Source of the DNA: Microbacterium pseudoresistens
Lineage (GTDB): Bacteria; Actinomycetota; Actinomycetes; Actinomycetales; Microbacteriaceae
Direction: 5' to 3'
Assembly: GCF_013409745.1 (NCBI RefSeq)
Contig: NZ_JACCBH010000001.1
Location: forward strand, 806,001 to 870,000
DNA: 64,000 bases
The position numbers were made by a program, and so were the translations under genes. The notes beneath the pieces are model-generated. The model searched no databases. It saw nothing but the letters and a program-made list of their open reading frames with translations, and was not told the origin of the DNA. Shown in pieces: positions 16,750 through 26,577 of the stretch (position 1 is the first letter of the stretch; the number at the start of each line of letters is the position of its first letter).

Positions 16750-17338
16750 CGCGCGCCCCGGCGCCGATGAGCGCGATGAGCTCGGCGCGCGCCGCAGGCT
16801 CCGTGTAGTCGCCGCGGGCCGCGATCGTGAGCGTGGATGCCGCGGGCTGACGGCCGCCGCGCATCGTCACGCAGCCGTGCGAAGCGTCGAGCACGACGAG
16901 CACGCCGCGCGCGTCGAGGTGAGACGCGATGGCCTCGGCGATCTGCTCGCCGAGCCGTTCCTGCACCTGCGGGCGCGCCGCGAAGGTCTCCACCACCCGC
17001 ACGAGCGAGCCGAGCCCCACGACCTGCTCGCCCGGCAGGTAGGCGATGTGCGCGTGACCGGCGAACGGCAGCAGGTGATGCTCGCACACCGAGCGGAAGC
17101 GGATATCGCGCAGCAGCACCGCCCCCGACGGCAGTGTCTCGGGGGCAGGACCGTGGGCGACGCTGATCGTGCGGGCGAGAGGTGCGGCCGCATCCTCTCC
17201 GACGCCGGCGAAGAACTCGGCGTACAGCTCGGCCACGCGCGTGGGCGTCTGGGTGAGACCCGGACGATCCGGATCCTCGCCGATCGCCTCGAGCAGTTGC
17301 CGCGTGAGCTCGGCGACGCGCTCCCGGTCGACGGCCAT
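16733..17338 (-). CDS. folE: GTP cyclohydrolase I
   Basis: This 201-residue enzyme converts GTP to dihydroneopterin triphosphate, the first step of folate synthesis. Zinc and catalytic residues are visible in SVCEHHLLPFAGHAH and in the C-terminal SHGCVTMRGG. The start MAVDRERV at 17338 is two bases from the ftsH stop, consistent with co-transcription behind ftsH. Confidence 0.96.
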   Translation of the reverse strand: MAVDRERVAELTRQLLEAIGEDPDRPGLTQTPTRVAELYAEFFAGVGEDAAAPLARTISVAHGPAPETLPSGAVLLRDIRFRSVCEHHLLPFAGHAHIAYLPGEQVVGLGSLVRVVETFAARPQVQERLGEQIAEAIASHLDARGVLVVLDASHGCVTMRGGRQPAASTLTIAARGDYTEPAARAELIALIGAGARDERAG

Positions 17339-17340
17339 CG

Positions 17341-19341
<2,001 letters not shown>

Positions 19342-19418
19342 GATCCTGTCAGCGTATCGCGGCGTTCCTCGCGGTCTCCTGGGATTCGCCGACGGCGTAC
19401 GTCGGGAGTCCCGCGGGC

Positions 19419-19970
19419 TCAGGAGTACACGTGCGGGGCGAGCACGGCCACGTCGCGCAGGTTGCGGTAGCGCTCGGCATAGTCGAGGCCGTAACCGACG
19501 ACGAAGTCCGGCGGGATGTCGAAGCCGACGTACTTGCAGTCGATCTCGACCTTGGCCGCCTCGGGCTTGCGAAGGAGAGCCAGCACCTCGATCGACTCGG
19601 CGCCGCGCGATTCGAAGTTCTCCAGCAACCAGCTCAAGGTCAGCCCGGAGTCGATGATGTCCTCGACGATCAGCACGTGCTTGCCGTGCAGGTCGGTGTC
19701 GAGGTCTTTGCGGATCTGCACCACGCCGCTGGACTTGGTGCTCGCGCCGTAGCTGGACACGGCCATCCAGTCCATGGGTGCCTGGATCGGCAGGGCGCGC
19801 ACGAAATCGGCCATCACCATGACGGCGCCCTTCAGGACGCCGATCAGGAGGAGATCCTTGCCCTCGTAGTCCTGGGCCACCCGCTGGGCCAGCTCATCGA
19901 GCTTCTGCCTGATCTGCTCCTCCGTGACGAGGATCTCGGCAAGGTCGTCCTGGATGTCGGCGGCGCGCAT
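19419..19970 (-). CDS. hpt: Hypoxanthine phosphoribosyltransferase
   Basis: This 183-residue purine salvage enzyme makes IMP/GMP from hypoxanthine or guanine and PRPP. The PRPP loop is [18 protein letters not shown]. The flexible-loop region [11 protein letters not shown] and a C-terminal [16 protein letters not shown] are also typical. It lies 77 bp upstream of ftsH, as in most Actinobacteria. Confidence 0.95.
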   Translation of the reverse strand: MRAADIQDDLAEILVTEEQIRQKLDELAQRVAQDYEGKDLLLIGVLKGAVMVMADFVRALPIQAPMDWMAVSSYGASTKSSGVVQIRKDLDTDLHGKHVLIVEDIIDSGLTLSWLLENFESRGAESIEVLALLRKPEAAKVEIDCKYVGFDIPPDFVVGYGLDYAERYRNLRDVAVLAPHVYS

Positions 19971-20100
19971 GCGTCGATTTTATGCGAAGCATGTGGCGAA
20001 CCCCACTCCCGCTCGGGGAGGCGTCGCACTAGGGTGAGGGACACGCCGGAGCGGTGAGCCGGCAACGAAGCGGGCGACGCCCGGGGAGGAAAGGGAAGTC

Positions 20101-20733
20101 ATGGATATCAACGACATCATGAAGATGATTCCGATCGACGATATCGCCGAGAAGCTCGGGGTCGACAAAGACGTCGCGACGCAGGCCGTCCAAGAGGGTA
20201 GCCAGGTGATCGTAGGCGGTCTCGCCAAGCAGGCCGAGACGCCCGAGGGCTCCTCGGCGATCGAACAGGCGCTGAGCAAGCACGGCGGCTTCTCGGGGGC
20301 AGGTTCCGTCGCCGACGTGGATGAGGCCGACGGGGAGAAGATCATCAATCACGTGTTCGGCGGCAACCAGGGGCAGGTCGCCCAGGCCATGACGAACGAG
20401 CAGACGACGGCCGGGATCGACTTCGGCAAGCTGCTCCCGATCCTCGCCCCCATCGTCATGGGCCTGATCGCCAACCACGCCAAAGGCCAGCAGCCCGCGA
20501 CCGCCGACGCATCCGCTGGCGGCGGTGGCGGCGGCGGCATCGGTGACATGATCGGCGGCCTGCTCGGCGGCGGCGGGAACAACAACGCCGGCGGAGGCGG
20601 AGGAGGCCTCGACATCGGCGGCATCCTCGGCAACATCGGCGGCATGCTCGGTGGGGGGAACAACAGCGGCGGAGGCAGCGGCGGCATCGACATCGGCGGC
20701 CTTCTCGGGGGCCTCCTCGGCGGCAAGAAGTAA
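20101..20733 (+). CDS. DUF937 domain protein with glycine-rich tail
   Basis: This 210-residue protein has an N-terminal helical DUF937 region (about residues 1-120, with GGLAKQAETPEGSSAIEQAL and INHVFGG). Its C-terminal 80 residues are built from repeats of the type G-G-x-L-D-I-G-G-x-L-G and runs of Gly/Asn. GAGGAAAGGGAAGTC precedes the ATG. DUF937 proteins have no settled function. The gene lies, opposite in direction, between tilS and hpt, which are neighbours in most Actinobacteria. A strong hairpin follows its stop. Confidence 0.8.
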   Translation: MDINDIMKMIPIDDIAEKLGVDKDVATQAVQEGSQVIVGGLAKQAETPEGSSAIEQALSKHGGFSGAGSVADVDEADGEKIINHVFGGNQGQVAQAMTNEQTTAGIDFGKLLPILAPIVMGLIANHAKGQQPATADASAGGGGGGGIGDMIGGLLGGGGNNNAGGGGGGLDIGGILGNIGGMLGGGNNSGGGSGGIDIGGLLGGLLGGKK

Positions 20734-20742
20734 CCCGACGAG

Positions 20743-21738
20743 TCAGGGGCGGGCGGTGATCTCGATCCGTCCGCCCCTTCTCTGTGCCCGGCACCCGGGC
20801 AGATCGATGGGCCCCTGCCCCGACCAGTCGGTCACGAGCCGCGCCACTTCGATCGTCTGACGCCGGGTCAGGCTCGCCCCGAACTCGCTGTCGACCACGA
20901 GGCGGATGATGCGGTTGCGCAGCGCCGCCGGGTTGGCCGCGAGTGCGGATGCGCTGATGGAGATGCCCGCCTCGGCATGCTCGACGATGTCCTCGATGGT
21001 CTCGTGGATCATCTCATCGAACGCCTCGGCATCCTCCCTGAGCTGTTCGGCGGTGCGCGCGAGCGCCTCCGCGATGCCCGGGCCGAGTTCTTCCTCCATC
21101 ACCGGAAGCACGCGCGATCGCGCCCGCACGCGGGCGAAGCGGGGATCGTCGTTGTGCGGGTCGTCCCAGAACTCCAGCCCCTGCGCCGCGCACGCTGCGC
21201 GCGTCGTCGTGCGCCGAACGGCGAGCAGCGGGCGGAGCCACACCGTGTCGTCGGGATCGGTGCGCACGCGGGCCATCCCCTGCAGGCTCGCCGCCCCCGA
21301 TCCGCGGGCCAGGCCCAGCAGCACGGTCTCGGCCTGATCGTCGAGGGTGTGCCCGAGCAGCACGGGCGCGCGTTCGGCCTGCGCGACGGTGCGCAGCGCC
21401 GCGTACCGCGCATCGCGGGCCGCGGCCTCGAGCCCGTCGCCGTCGGCATCGCGCACCTCGACCGGCTCGACGAGAGCGCGGATGCCGAGGCTGCGCGCCG
21501 TCTCGGCCGCGCGGGCGGCCTGCGCATCCGACCCTTCCTGCAGACCGTGATCGACCGTGACGCTCACGACCTCGACGCCGGCCCGACGCGCCTCGAACGC
21601 CGTGGCTGCGGCGAGCGCGAGCGAGTCGGCGCCACCGGACAGCCCGATGACGACAGCGCGCGGCGGCTCGGGCAGCGACGCGAGTGCGGTGCGCACGGCG
21701 AGACGGACCTCGGCGACGGCGGGATCGGGAGTCGGCAT
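20743..21738 (-). CDS. tilS: tRNA(Ile)-lysidine synthetase
   Basis: This 331-residue PP-loop ATPase modifies the wobble C of tRNA-Ile(CAU) to lysidine, making it read AUA. The N-terminal P-loop is VIGLSGGADSLALAAA, followed by VDHGLQEGSD and the LGHTLDDQAETVLLGLARGSG segment. The helical C-terminal part is short, as usual in Actinobacteria. It begins the minus-strand block tilS-hpt-ftsH-folE. Confidence 0.94.
   Translation of the reverse strand: MPTPDPAVAEVRLAVRTALASLPEPPRAVVIGLSGGADSLALAAATAFEARRAGVEVVSVTVDHGLQEGSDAQAARAAETARSLGIRALVEPVEVRDADGDGLEAAARDARYAALRTVAQAERAPVLLGHTLDDQAETVLLGLARGSGAASLQGMARVRTDPDDTVWLRPLLAVRRTTTRAACAAQGLEFWDDPHNDDPRFARVRARSRVLPVMEEELGPGIAEALARTAEQLREDAEAFDEMIHETIEDIVEHAEAGISISASALAANPAALRNRIIRLVVDSEFGASLTRRQTIEVARLVTDWSGQGPIDLPGCRAQRRGGRIEITARP
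20745..20778 (+). terminator. Hairpin terminator after the DUF937 gene, overlapping the tilS 3' end
   Basis: A 12-bp stem with one G-T wobble (AGGGGCGGGCGG against CCGTCCGCCCCT) encloses a 10-base loop and is followed by TCTCT. It could act in both directions at this convergent junction. Confidence 0.55.
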
Positions 21739-21925
21739 CCCTCCACGCTAGCCCGCTGGGCGCCGCTCTCCTTCGCCGAGTGCGCGGCTCCTCGCCCAGT
21801 GCACGGCGTGTTGACGAGAAGAACCCGCACATTCGGCGGGAAGCCCCGCACTCGCGGGGGCTGGCGTACACAGCGGTAGGCTTGTGCGCGGCATCCTCCC
21901 GTCATTTTCTTCAAGGAGCACACGC

Positions 21926-22417
21926 ATGGGCGCACACGACGCCGTCATCGAGATCCCGCGCGGCAGCCGCGTGAAGTACGAGGTCGATCACGAGACCGGG
22001 CGAGTGCACCTCGACCGCGTCCTGTACACGACCTTCGGCTACCCCGCCGACTACGGATACTTCGACAACACCCTCGGCGAAGACGGCGACCCGCTCGACG
22101 TGCTCGTGCTGCTCGACCACGCGATCTACCCCGGCGTCGTCGTGAACGTGCGGCCCGTGGCCGTGCTGAAGATGAGCGATGAGGCCGGCGGCGACGACAA
22201 GCTCGTCGCCGTGCTGAGCAAGGACCCGCGCTGGGAGCACATCCAAGACGTCGGCGACCTCGCCGAATACACCAAGAAGGAGATCGCGCACTTCTTCGAG
22301 CACTACAAGGACCTCGAGCCGAACAAGTGGGTCAAGGTCGACGAGTGGGGCGACGCCGCCGAGGCGCAGCGCATCCTCGACGAAGCGATCACCCGCGCGC
22401 AGACGCACGAGCGCTGA
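21926..22417 (+). CDS. ppa: Inorganic pyrophosphatase, soluble family I
   Basis: This 163-residue enzyme hydrolyses pyrophosphate and pulls biosynthetic reactions forward. The active-site signature DGDPLDVLVLLD carries the metal-binding aspartates; YPADYGYFDNT and the later KKEIAHFFEHYKDLE are also conserved. CAAGGAGCACACGC precedes the ATG at 21926. It is divergent from tilS. Confidence 0.96.
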   Translation: MGAHDAVIEIPRGSRVKYEVDHETGRVHLDRVLYTTFGYPADYGYFDNTLGEDGDPLDVLVLLDHAIYPGVVVNVRPVAVLKMSDEAGGDDKLVAVLSKDPRWEHIQDVGDLAEYTKKEIAHFFEHYKDLEPNKWVKVDEWGDAAEAQRILDEAITRAQTHER

Positions 22418-22445
22418 TACCGATCCGACTCCGGTCGGATGCGAC

Positions 22446-22481
22446 AGACCCCCGGATACGCCGCACGGCGCCCGGGGGTCT
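22446..22481. terminator. Bidirectional hairpin terminator between ppa and the M23 peptidase gene
   Basis: The perfect 10-bp stem AGACCCCCGG / CCGGGGGTCT with a 16-base loop sits 28 bp after the ppa stop and 27 bp after the M23 stop, which fits termination from both sides. Confidence 0.75.
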
Positions 22482-22508
22482 TCGCTGTCGCAGGTCGGAG
22501 GGGGCGGA

Positions 22509-23885
22509 TCAGCCCATGTACACGCCGCGGTTCTCCATGAACGTGATGGGGTTGATGGTGTTGCCCCACTGATACACCTCGAAGTGCAGGTGGCAGCCGA
22601 AGGAGTTGCCGGTGTTGCCCGCATAGGCGATGACCTGGCCGGCCGAGACCCAGGTGCCCGAGCGGACCGCGAAACCACCATCGACGATGTGGCCGTACCC
22701 GGTGCCGATGCCGTCGCCGTGACCGAGGCGGATGTAGTTGCCGTACCCGCCGTACCATCCGACGTAGTCGACATAGGCGTCGTGCGCCGCGTAGATCGGT
22801 GCCCAGCAGCCGTTGGCGAGGTCGACGCCCTCGTGGAAGCTCGAACCGCAGCCGGAGCTGTCGCAGTCGGGCGTGCGGTAGCCGTATCCGGAGGACTGGA
22901 ATCCGCCGTGCGGACGGACCCATCCGCCGGTACCAGCACCGCCGCCACCGCCTCCTCCGCCGCCCCCACCGCCGTTGTTGCGGTCCTCTTCTTCGCGGCG
23001 ACGACGGTCTTCTTCTTCCTGACGACGGCGCTCTTCCTCCTGGCGGCGGCGTTCCTCTTCGCCTGCCTGGTAGTCGGCGACCGTCTTGGCCGTGGTGTCC
23101 TGCAGGGCGGCGAGCTGCGCCTGCAGGGTCAGCAGGTTCGCCTCGGAGTCGGCCAGCGCGGCCGCGGCCTCGTCGGCGGCCGCCTGCGCGGCGATCATCT
23201 TCTGCTCGGCGACCTTCTGGAGGCGATCGCGCTCATCGCGCGCGGCCTGCGCCTGGTCGCTGAGGTTCTGCGCCGTGTTCTTGGCGGCGACGGCCTTGTC
23301 GTAGACGGCCTGGTTGCGCGAGAGCAGGCGATCCATCTGGCCCAGCTTCGACAGCAGCTGGTCGGCCGTGGCCGCGGAGCCCGAGAAGAAGAGCTCGAGT
23401 GAGGTGTTGTCACCGCCGTTGCGGTAGATCTGTGCAGCGACCTGACCGGCCTCGCGAGCCGAGTCGAGCGCGAGCTGCTCCTGCGCATCGGCCTGGGCCT
23501 GCAGGTCGTCGGCTCGGCGAGCGGCTTCGGTGAACGCCTGCTGTGCCGCGAAGAACTCATCTCCGGCGCGCTGGGCCGCGGCCTTCGTCTCGGCGACGCG
23601 CTGAGTGAGCGAGGCGATCAGCTGCTGGATGCGGGTGATCTCGCCAGCCTTGGCCGCCTCGTTGTCCATCGCGGCCTGCACGTCGTCCCACGATGGATAG
23701 TCGGCGGCCCACGCGCGTGGAGCGGCGGCGACCCCGCTGCCGATGGCGCCGGCGGCGACCAGGCCGAAGGCGCCGAGGCCGAGGGCGGTGCGTCTGTTCA
23801 TCCGGAGCGAGGGCCACAGGGTGCGCTTCTCGGCCGCGGTCGGCCCGCAGCCGCAGTCGACCGTATCGCCGTCATGGCTCGCCAC
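22509..23885 (-). CDS. Secreted M23/LytM-type peptidoglycan peptidase with coiled-coil domain
   Basis: This 458-residue exported envelope protein has a signal with two arginines (MNRRTALGLGAFGLVAAGAI, ending PRAWA), which suggests Tat or Sec export. A long Ala/Gln/Glu coiled coil follows (about residues 85-290), then a run of charged residues (EERRRQEEE repeats), a Gly linker and a LytM domain. That domain carries FHEGVDLANG and CHLHFEVYQWG near the C-terminus. It resembles EnvC/RipA-like regulators of cell separation. GTG 23885 is preferred because GAAAGGGG lies upstream and the likely promoter is at 23917-23944; ATG 23801, at the signal peptide itself, is an alternative. Confidence 0.87.
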   Translation of the reverse strand: MASHDGDTVDCGCGPTAAEKRTLWPSLRMNRRTALGLGAFGLVAAGAIGSGVAAAPRAWAADYPSWDDVQAAMDNEAAKAGEITRIQQLIASLTQRVAETKAAAQRAGDEFFAAQQAFTEAARRADDLQAQADAQEQLALDSAREAGQVAAQIYRNGGDNTSLELFFSGSAATADQLLSKLGQMDRLLSRNQAVYDKAVAAKNTAQNLSDQAQAARDERDRLQKVAEQKMIAAQAAADEAAAALADSEANLLTLQAQLAALQDTTAKTVADYQAGEEERRRQEEERRRQEEEDRRRREEEDRNNGGGGGGGGGGGGAGTGGWVRPHGGFQSSGYGYRTPDCDSSGCGSSFHEGVDLANGCWAPIYAAHDAYVDYVGWYGGYGNYIRLGHGDGIGTGYGHIVDGGFAVRSGTWVSAGQVIAYAGNTGNSFGCHLHFEVYQWGNTINPITFMENRGVYMG

Positions 23886-23916
23886 ACGGTCCCCTTTCGC
23901 CGGTTTCACAGAAGTC

Positions 23917-23944
23917 ACACTAACAACATTCACCACATACGCAA
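23917..23944 (-). promoter_or_regulatory. Possible promoter of the M23 peptidase gene
   Basis: On the minus strand TTGCGT and TAGTGT are separated by 16 bp in an AT-rich stretch. A start site about 25 bases before the GTG at 23885 would result. Confidence 0.35.
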
Positions 23945-24146
23945 CAGGTCAGAGTACGATTGACTAGTTGCCGCATTCGGGATCGACACACCCTTCGCTG
24001 GGCCCGTCGAGGGCATCCTCCCCCAGGACACGCCCGAGCGTGCAGCAGGCGCGCCCTCGATTGGTGTTTTGCTCAGACGATCCCTTATGCTTGAGCGTCG
24101 GCAAGGGAACCCTGGTTCTCGAGCGGGAGGGTTTCACGCCCTCCAC

Positions 24147-24219
24147 GGCCCCATCGTTTAGCGGCCTAGGACGCCGCCCTTTCACGGCGGTAGCACGGGT
24201 TCGAATCCCGTTGGGGTCA
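24147..24219 (+). tRNA. tRNA-Glu (anticodon TTC)
   Basis: This 73-base cloverleaf has acceptor GGCCCCA / TGGGGTC, anticodon loop CTTTCAC and T-loop GGTTCGAATCC. CCA is not encoded. Confidence 0.95.
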
Positions 24220-24245
24220 CTCATCCGATACAATTTCACAAGTAT

Positions 24246-24319
24246 GGCCCTGTAGCGCAGTTGGTTAGCGTGCCGCCCTGTCACGGCGGAGGTCGCGGGT
24301 TCAAGTCCCGTCAGGGTCG
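24246..24319 (+). tRNA. tRNA-Asp (anticodon GTC)
   Basis: This 74-base cloverleaf has acceptor GGCCCTG / CAGGGTC with discriminator G, anticodon loop CTGTCAC and T-loop GGTTCAAGTCC. It follows tRNA-Glu by 26 bases, likely in the same transcript. Confidence 0.95.
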
Positions 24320-24331
24320 CTCCAAGCGACG

Positions 24332-24357
24332 GGCCCTTTCTCTACGAGAGGGCCTTT
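24332..24357 (+). terminator. Hairpin after tRNA-Asp
   Basis: The stem GGCCCT / AGGGCC is extended by CTC / GAG inside the loop and followed by TTT. It probably ends the Glu-Asp transcript. Confidence 0.6.
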
Positions 24358-24387
24358 CGTCTCGGACGCGACGGATCGCCGTCGCGC

Positions 24388-24460
24388 GGCTCTGTAGCTC
24401 AGTTGGTAGAGCGTTCGACTGAAAATCGAAAGGTCACCGGATCGATGCCGGTCGGAGCCA
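24388..24460 (+). tRNA. tRNA-Phe (anticodon GAA)
   Basis: This 73-base cloverleaf has acceptor GGCTCTG / CGGAGCC with discriminator A and anticodon loop CTGAAAA. The T-arm reads CCGGATCGATGCCGG. Confidence 0.94.
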
Positions 24461-24463
24461 CAA

Positions 24464-24521
24464 GGACCGTCGTTACAACGGTCCCAGAAACCCTCGCCTA
24501 GCTTCTACATGGCGGGGGTTT
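24464..24521 (+). terminator. Tandem hairpins after tRNA-Phe
   Basis: There are two stems: GGACCGT / ACGGTCC (24464-24484), then AAACCCTCGCC / GGCGGGGGTTT with one wobble (24488-24521), followed by CGTCTTG. The second is a good terminator. Confidence 0.7.
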
Positions 24522-24604
24522 CGTCTTGCCCAGAGCGCGCTGACTTGTCCGCCGCCTGCGGCGGCCCCGTCCAACGCCCGAGAAGGGCACGAGCGCAGGC
24601 CGCC

Positions 24605-24889
24605 TCAGCGGGTTCCGGCGGCGCGGCGGCGAGGGAAGCGGTCGCGCCAGGTGCGACGCGGGCGCGAGGAACTGCCGCAGAGAGCGGCGCGGGCGGCGGC
24701 CATGGTCGGGTACGACCCGATCCGCAGGCTGTGCCGGTTGTGCGCGACGTGCTCGTGGCGGTCGATGGAGATGAAGCCGGCGAACTCGCCGTCGCGGGTC
24801 GCGACGAACACGTCGTCGGCCGCCTGCTTCCAGGTCAGCGCGGCGCCGGATGCGGGATCCGGACGCGCGGATGTGGTGATGATGCTCAT
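24605..24889 (-). CDS. Hypothetical small protein, 94 aa
   Basis: I do not recognise this family. The central part (LTWKQAADDVFVATRDGEFAG, then FISIDRHEHVAHN) looks like a small beta-rich domain; the C-terminus is strongly basic (SSSRPRRTWRDRFPRRR). There is no signal peptide or membrane span. It stands alone after the tRNA cluster, downstream of the tRNA-Phe terminator and on the opposite strand. A possible purine-rich ribosome-binding site is weak. Confidence 0.5.
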   Translation of the reverse strand: MSIITTSARPDPASGAALTWKQAADDVFVATRDGEFAGFISIDRHEHVAHNRHSLRIGSYPTMAAARAALCGSSSRPRRTWRDRFPRRRAAGTR

Positions 24890-25101
24890 GGTGATGCTCT
24901 GTCGTTCGTGGGGCGGCGCAATGCGCTCACCCGGATGAGGCCGGGCCGACGAACGCGCATCGGTGCGCGTCGTCCTTGTGCCATGCCGGCCGATTCCCGC
25001 GGCGCCGATCAGATGGCGAAGCCTGCGAGGAACTCCTCATCATAGCAGGCACGCCCGGACCGGGGCGAATCGCCTGCGTCACGCGCGACGAGCGCGACGG
25101 C

Positions 25102-25290
25102 TCACTCCCAGGACTTGGTGCGCTTGGTCGCGCCGCCTCGCTCGCGCATGATCCAGGCGAGCGAAAGGCAGACCAGAACCAGCCCTGCGACGAAGACGAG
25201 CGCGGGAACGGTCGTGAGCGCCTGGGCGAATCCCATCAGCCAGATGCCGCCGAGGAACAAGACCAAGAAGATGATGAAGCTGACGATCAC
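25102..25290 (-). CDS. Small two-span membrane protein, 62 aa
   Basis: It starts at GTG with AGGAGG seven bases upstream. Two hydrophobic helices (about residues 1-20 and 27-47) are followed by a basic tail, MRERGGATKRTKSWE. The arrangement suggests an integral membrane hairpin with its C-terminus in the cytoplasm. No function is recognised. Confidence 0.65.
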   Translation of the reverse strand: MIVSFIIFLVLFLGGIWLMGFAQALTTVPALVFVAGLVLVCLSLAWIMRERGGATKRTKSWE

Positions 25291-25386
25291 CGGGCTACCT
25301 CCTGTTGTGCACCTCATCCTACTCCGGCATGAGGGATCGCCCTCACTCGGGCGCACACCGGGCGCATCGCCTCCTAAACTCGAGGC

Positions 25387-26547
25387 ATGTCTGCGCCGCC
25401 GCCGTCCCGACGCTCGCTCCGGCCCTCTCGTGCGGTCATCCGCCGACGGCGCCTGGTCGCCGGCGTGATCGCGCTCGTCACGGTCGCGGTGCTCGCCGTC
25501 GGCGGCACGATGCTGGTCCGCGCCCTCCTCGGCTCCTCTGCGACAGCCGATGCCGCCCGGCCGTCGCCTAGCGGAACACCGACCCCGACTGCGACGCCTC
25601 TGACTCCCGCCGAACAGCTCCTGGCGACCACCGACGATCCGAACGCGTGCGCCGTCTCGTTCGAGGGCGACGGCATCGCGATCGATCCGATGCTGCAGAC
25701 CCAGGGCGTGCTCTACACGGGCCTGCCGATCCCCGCGCGCGACGGCGCGGTGTTCGCCGGCTGGTATGCCACCCCCGACGACGCCGCGGCCTACACGCAG
25801 ACGGCGCGAATCAACGGCTCCGAACTCACGTCCTGCACCGAGCAGCAGGTCACGCTCTACGGATCGTGGATGACCCCCGAGCAGAACGAGGACACTCAGG
25901 CTGAGGTCCCGATCCTGATGTACCACCAGTTCACGACCAACCCCGACGGCGAGGACAACTGGCTGCGCGGCAACTACGCGTACATCGGCGACTTCCAGGC
26001 GCAGATGGCGTACATCGCCGAGCAGCAGTTCTACCTGCCCACCTGGCTGGAACTCAACGCCTTCATCGACGGGCAGCTCTACCTGCCCCAGCACTCCGTG
26101 ATCATCACCGACGACGACGCCGATCAGAGCTGGCTCGACCTCGCCGTGCCGGTGGTGACGCAGCACCAGCTTCTGACGACGTCGTTCGTGATCACCAACG
26201 CGCGGCAGGCTCCCTCACCCTCGCCGTACGTCATCCAGCGCTCCCACACGCACAACATGCACGAGGCGGGAGAGAACGGCAAGGGCCGGATGGTCAACTG
26301 GTCGGCCGCCGACATCGCCGCCGACCTCGAGCAGTCCGCCGCGATCCTCGGCGCCAAGGAGGTCGTCGCCTACCCGTACGGGCACTACAACGACACCACC
26401 AAGGAGGGCGTGACCGCTGCCGGCTTCCTCCTCGGGCGCACGATCGACTGGGGCTACGTCGAGATCGGCACCGACAAGCTCGCGCTCCCCGTGATCCGCA
26501 TCAACTACGGCGACACTCTCGACAGCCTGATCGCGAACATCGGCTGA
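25387..26547 (+). CDS. NodB-type polysaccharide deacetylase family protein, membrane-anchored
   Basis: This 386-residue protein has one N-terminal membrane helix (about 25-47), then a Ser/Pro/Thr linker and an extracytoplasmic NodB-like domain. VPILMYHQF marks the first strand. The acidic motif reads ITDDDADQSW where TFDDG is usual, and the histidine motif reads RSHTHNMH. The metal Asp-His-His set can therefore still be formed, with altered neighbours. A later VVAYPYGHYND matches the usual (F/Y)xYPxG motif. It likely deacetylates a cell-wall or surface sugar polymer. An upstream domain with CAVSFEGDG is unassigned. Confidence 0.82.
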   Translation: MSAPPPSRRSLRPSRAVIRRRRLVAGVIALVTVAVLAVGGTMLVRALLGSSATADAARPSPSGTPTPTATPLTPAEQLLATTDDPNACAVSFEGDGIAIDPMLQTQGVLYTGLPIPARDGAVFAGWYATPDDAAAYTQTARINGSELTSCTEQQVTLYGSWMTPEQNEDTQAEVPILMYHQFTTNPDGEDNWLRGNYAYIGDFQAQMAYIAEQQFYLPTWLELNAFIDGQLYLPQHSVIITDDDADQSWLDLAVPVVTQHQLLTTSFVITNARQAPSPSPYVIQRSHTHNMHEAGENGKGRMVNWSAADIAADLEQSAAILGAKEVVAYPYGHYNDTTKEGVTAAGFLLGRTIDWGYVEIGTDKLALPVIRINYGDTLDSLIANIG

Positions 26548-26577
26548 CACCGCCCGCCCTGGTATGCAGCCCGCGGC

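Noticed and set aside
20505..20730. Repeated GGCGGC tracts as a CRISPR or DNA repeat array
   Set aside because: They are codons of the glycine-rich tail of the DUF937 protein, with no regular repeat-spacer structure.
24061..24091. Promoter for the tRNA-Glu/Asp transcript (TTGGTG...TATGCT)
   Set aside because: The spacing is 19 bp, and the nearer TTGCTC gives only 11 bp. A promoter must be close by, but its position is not supported.
24147..24521. tRNA cluster as an integration site of a genomic island
   Set aside because: No integrase, no partial duplicate of a tRNA 3' end and no change in gene style follows the tRNAs.
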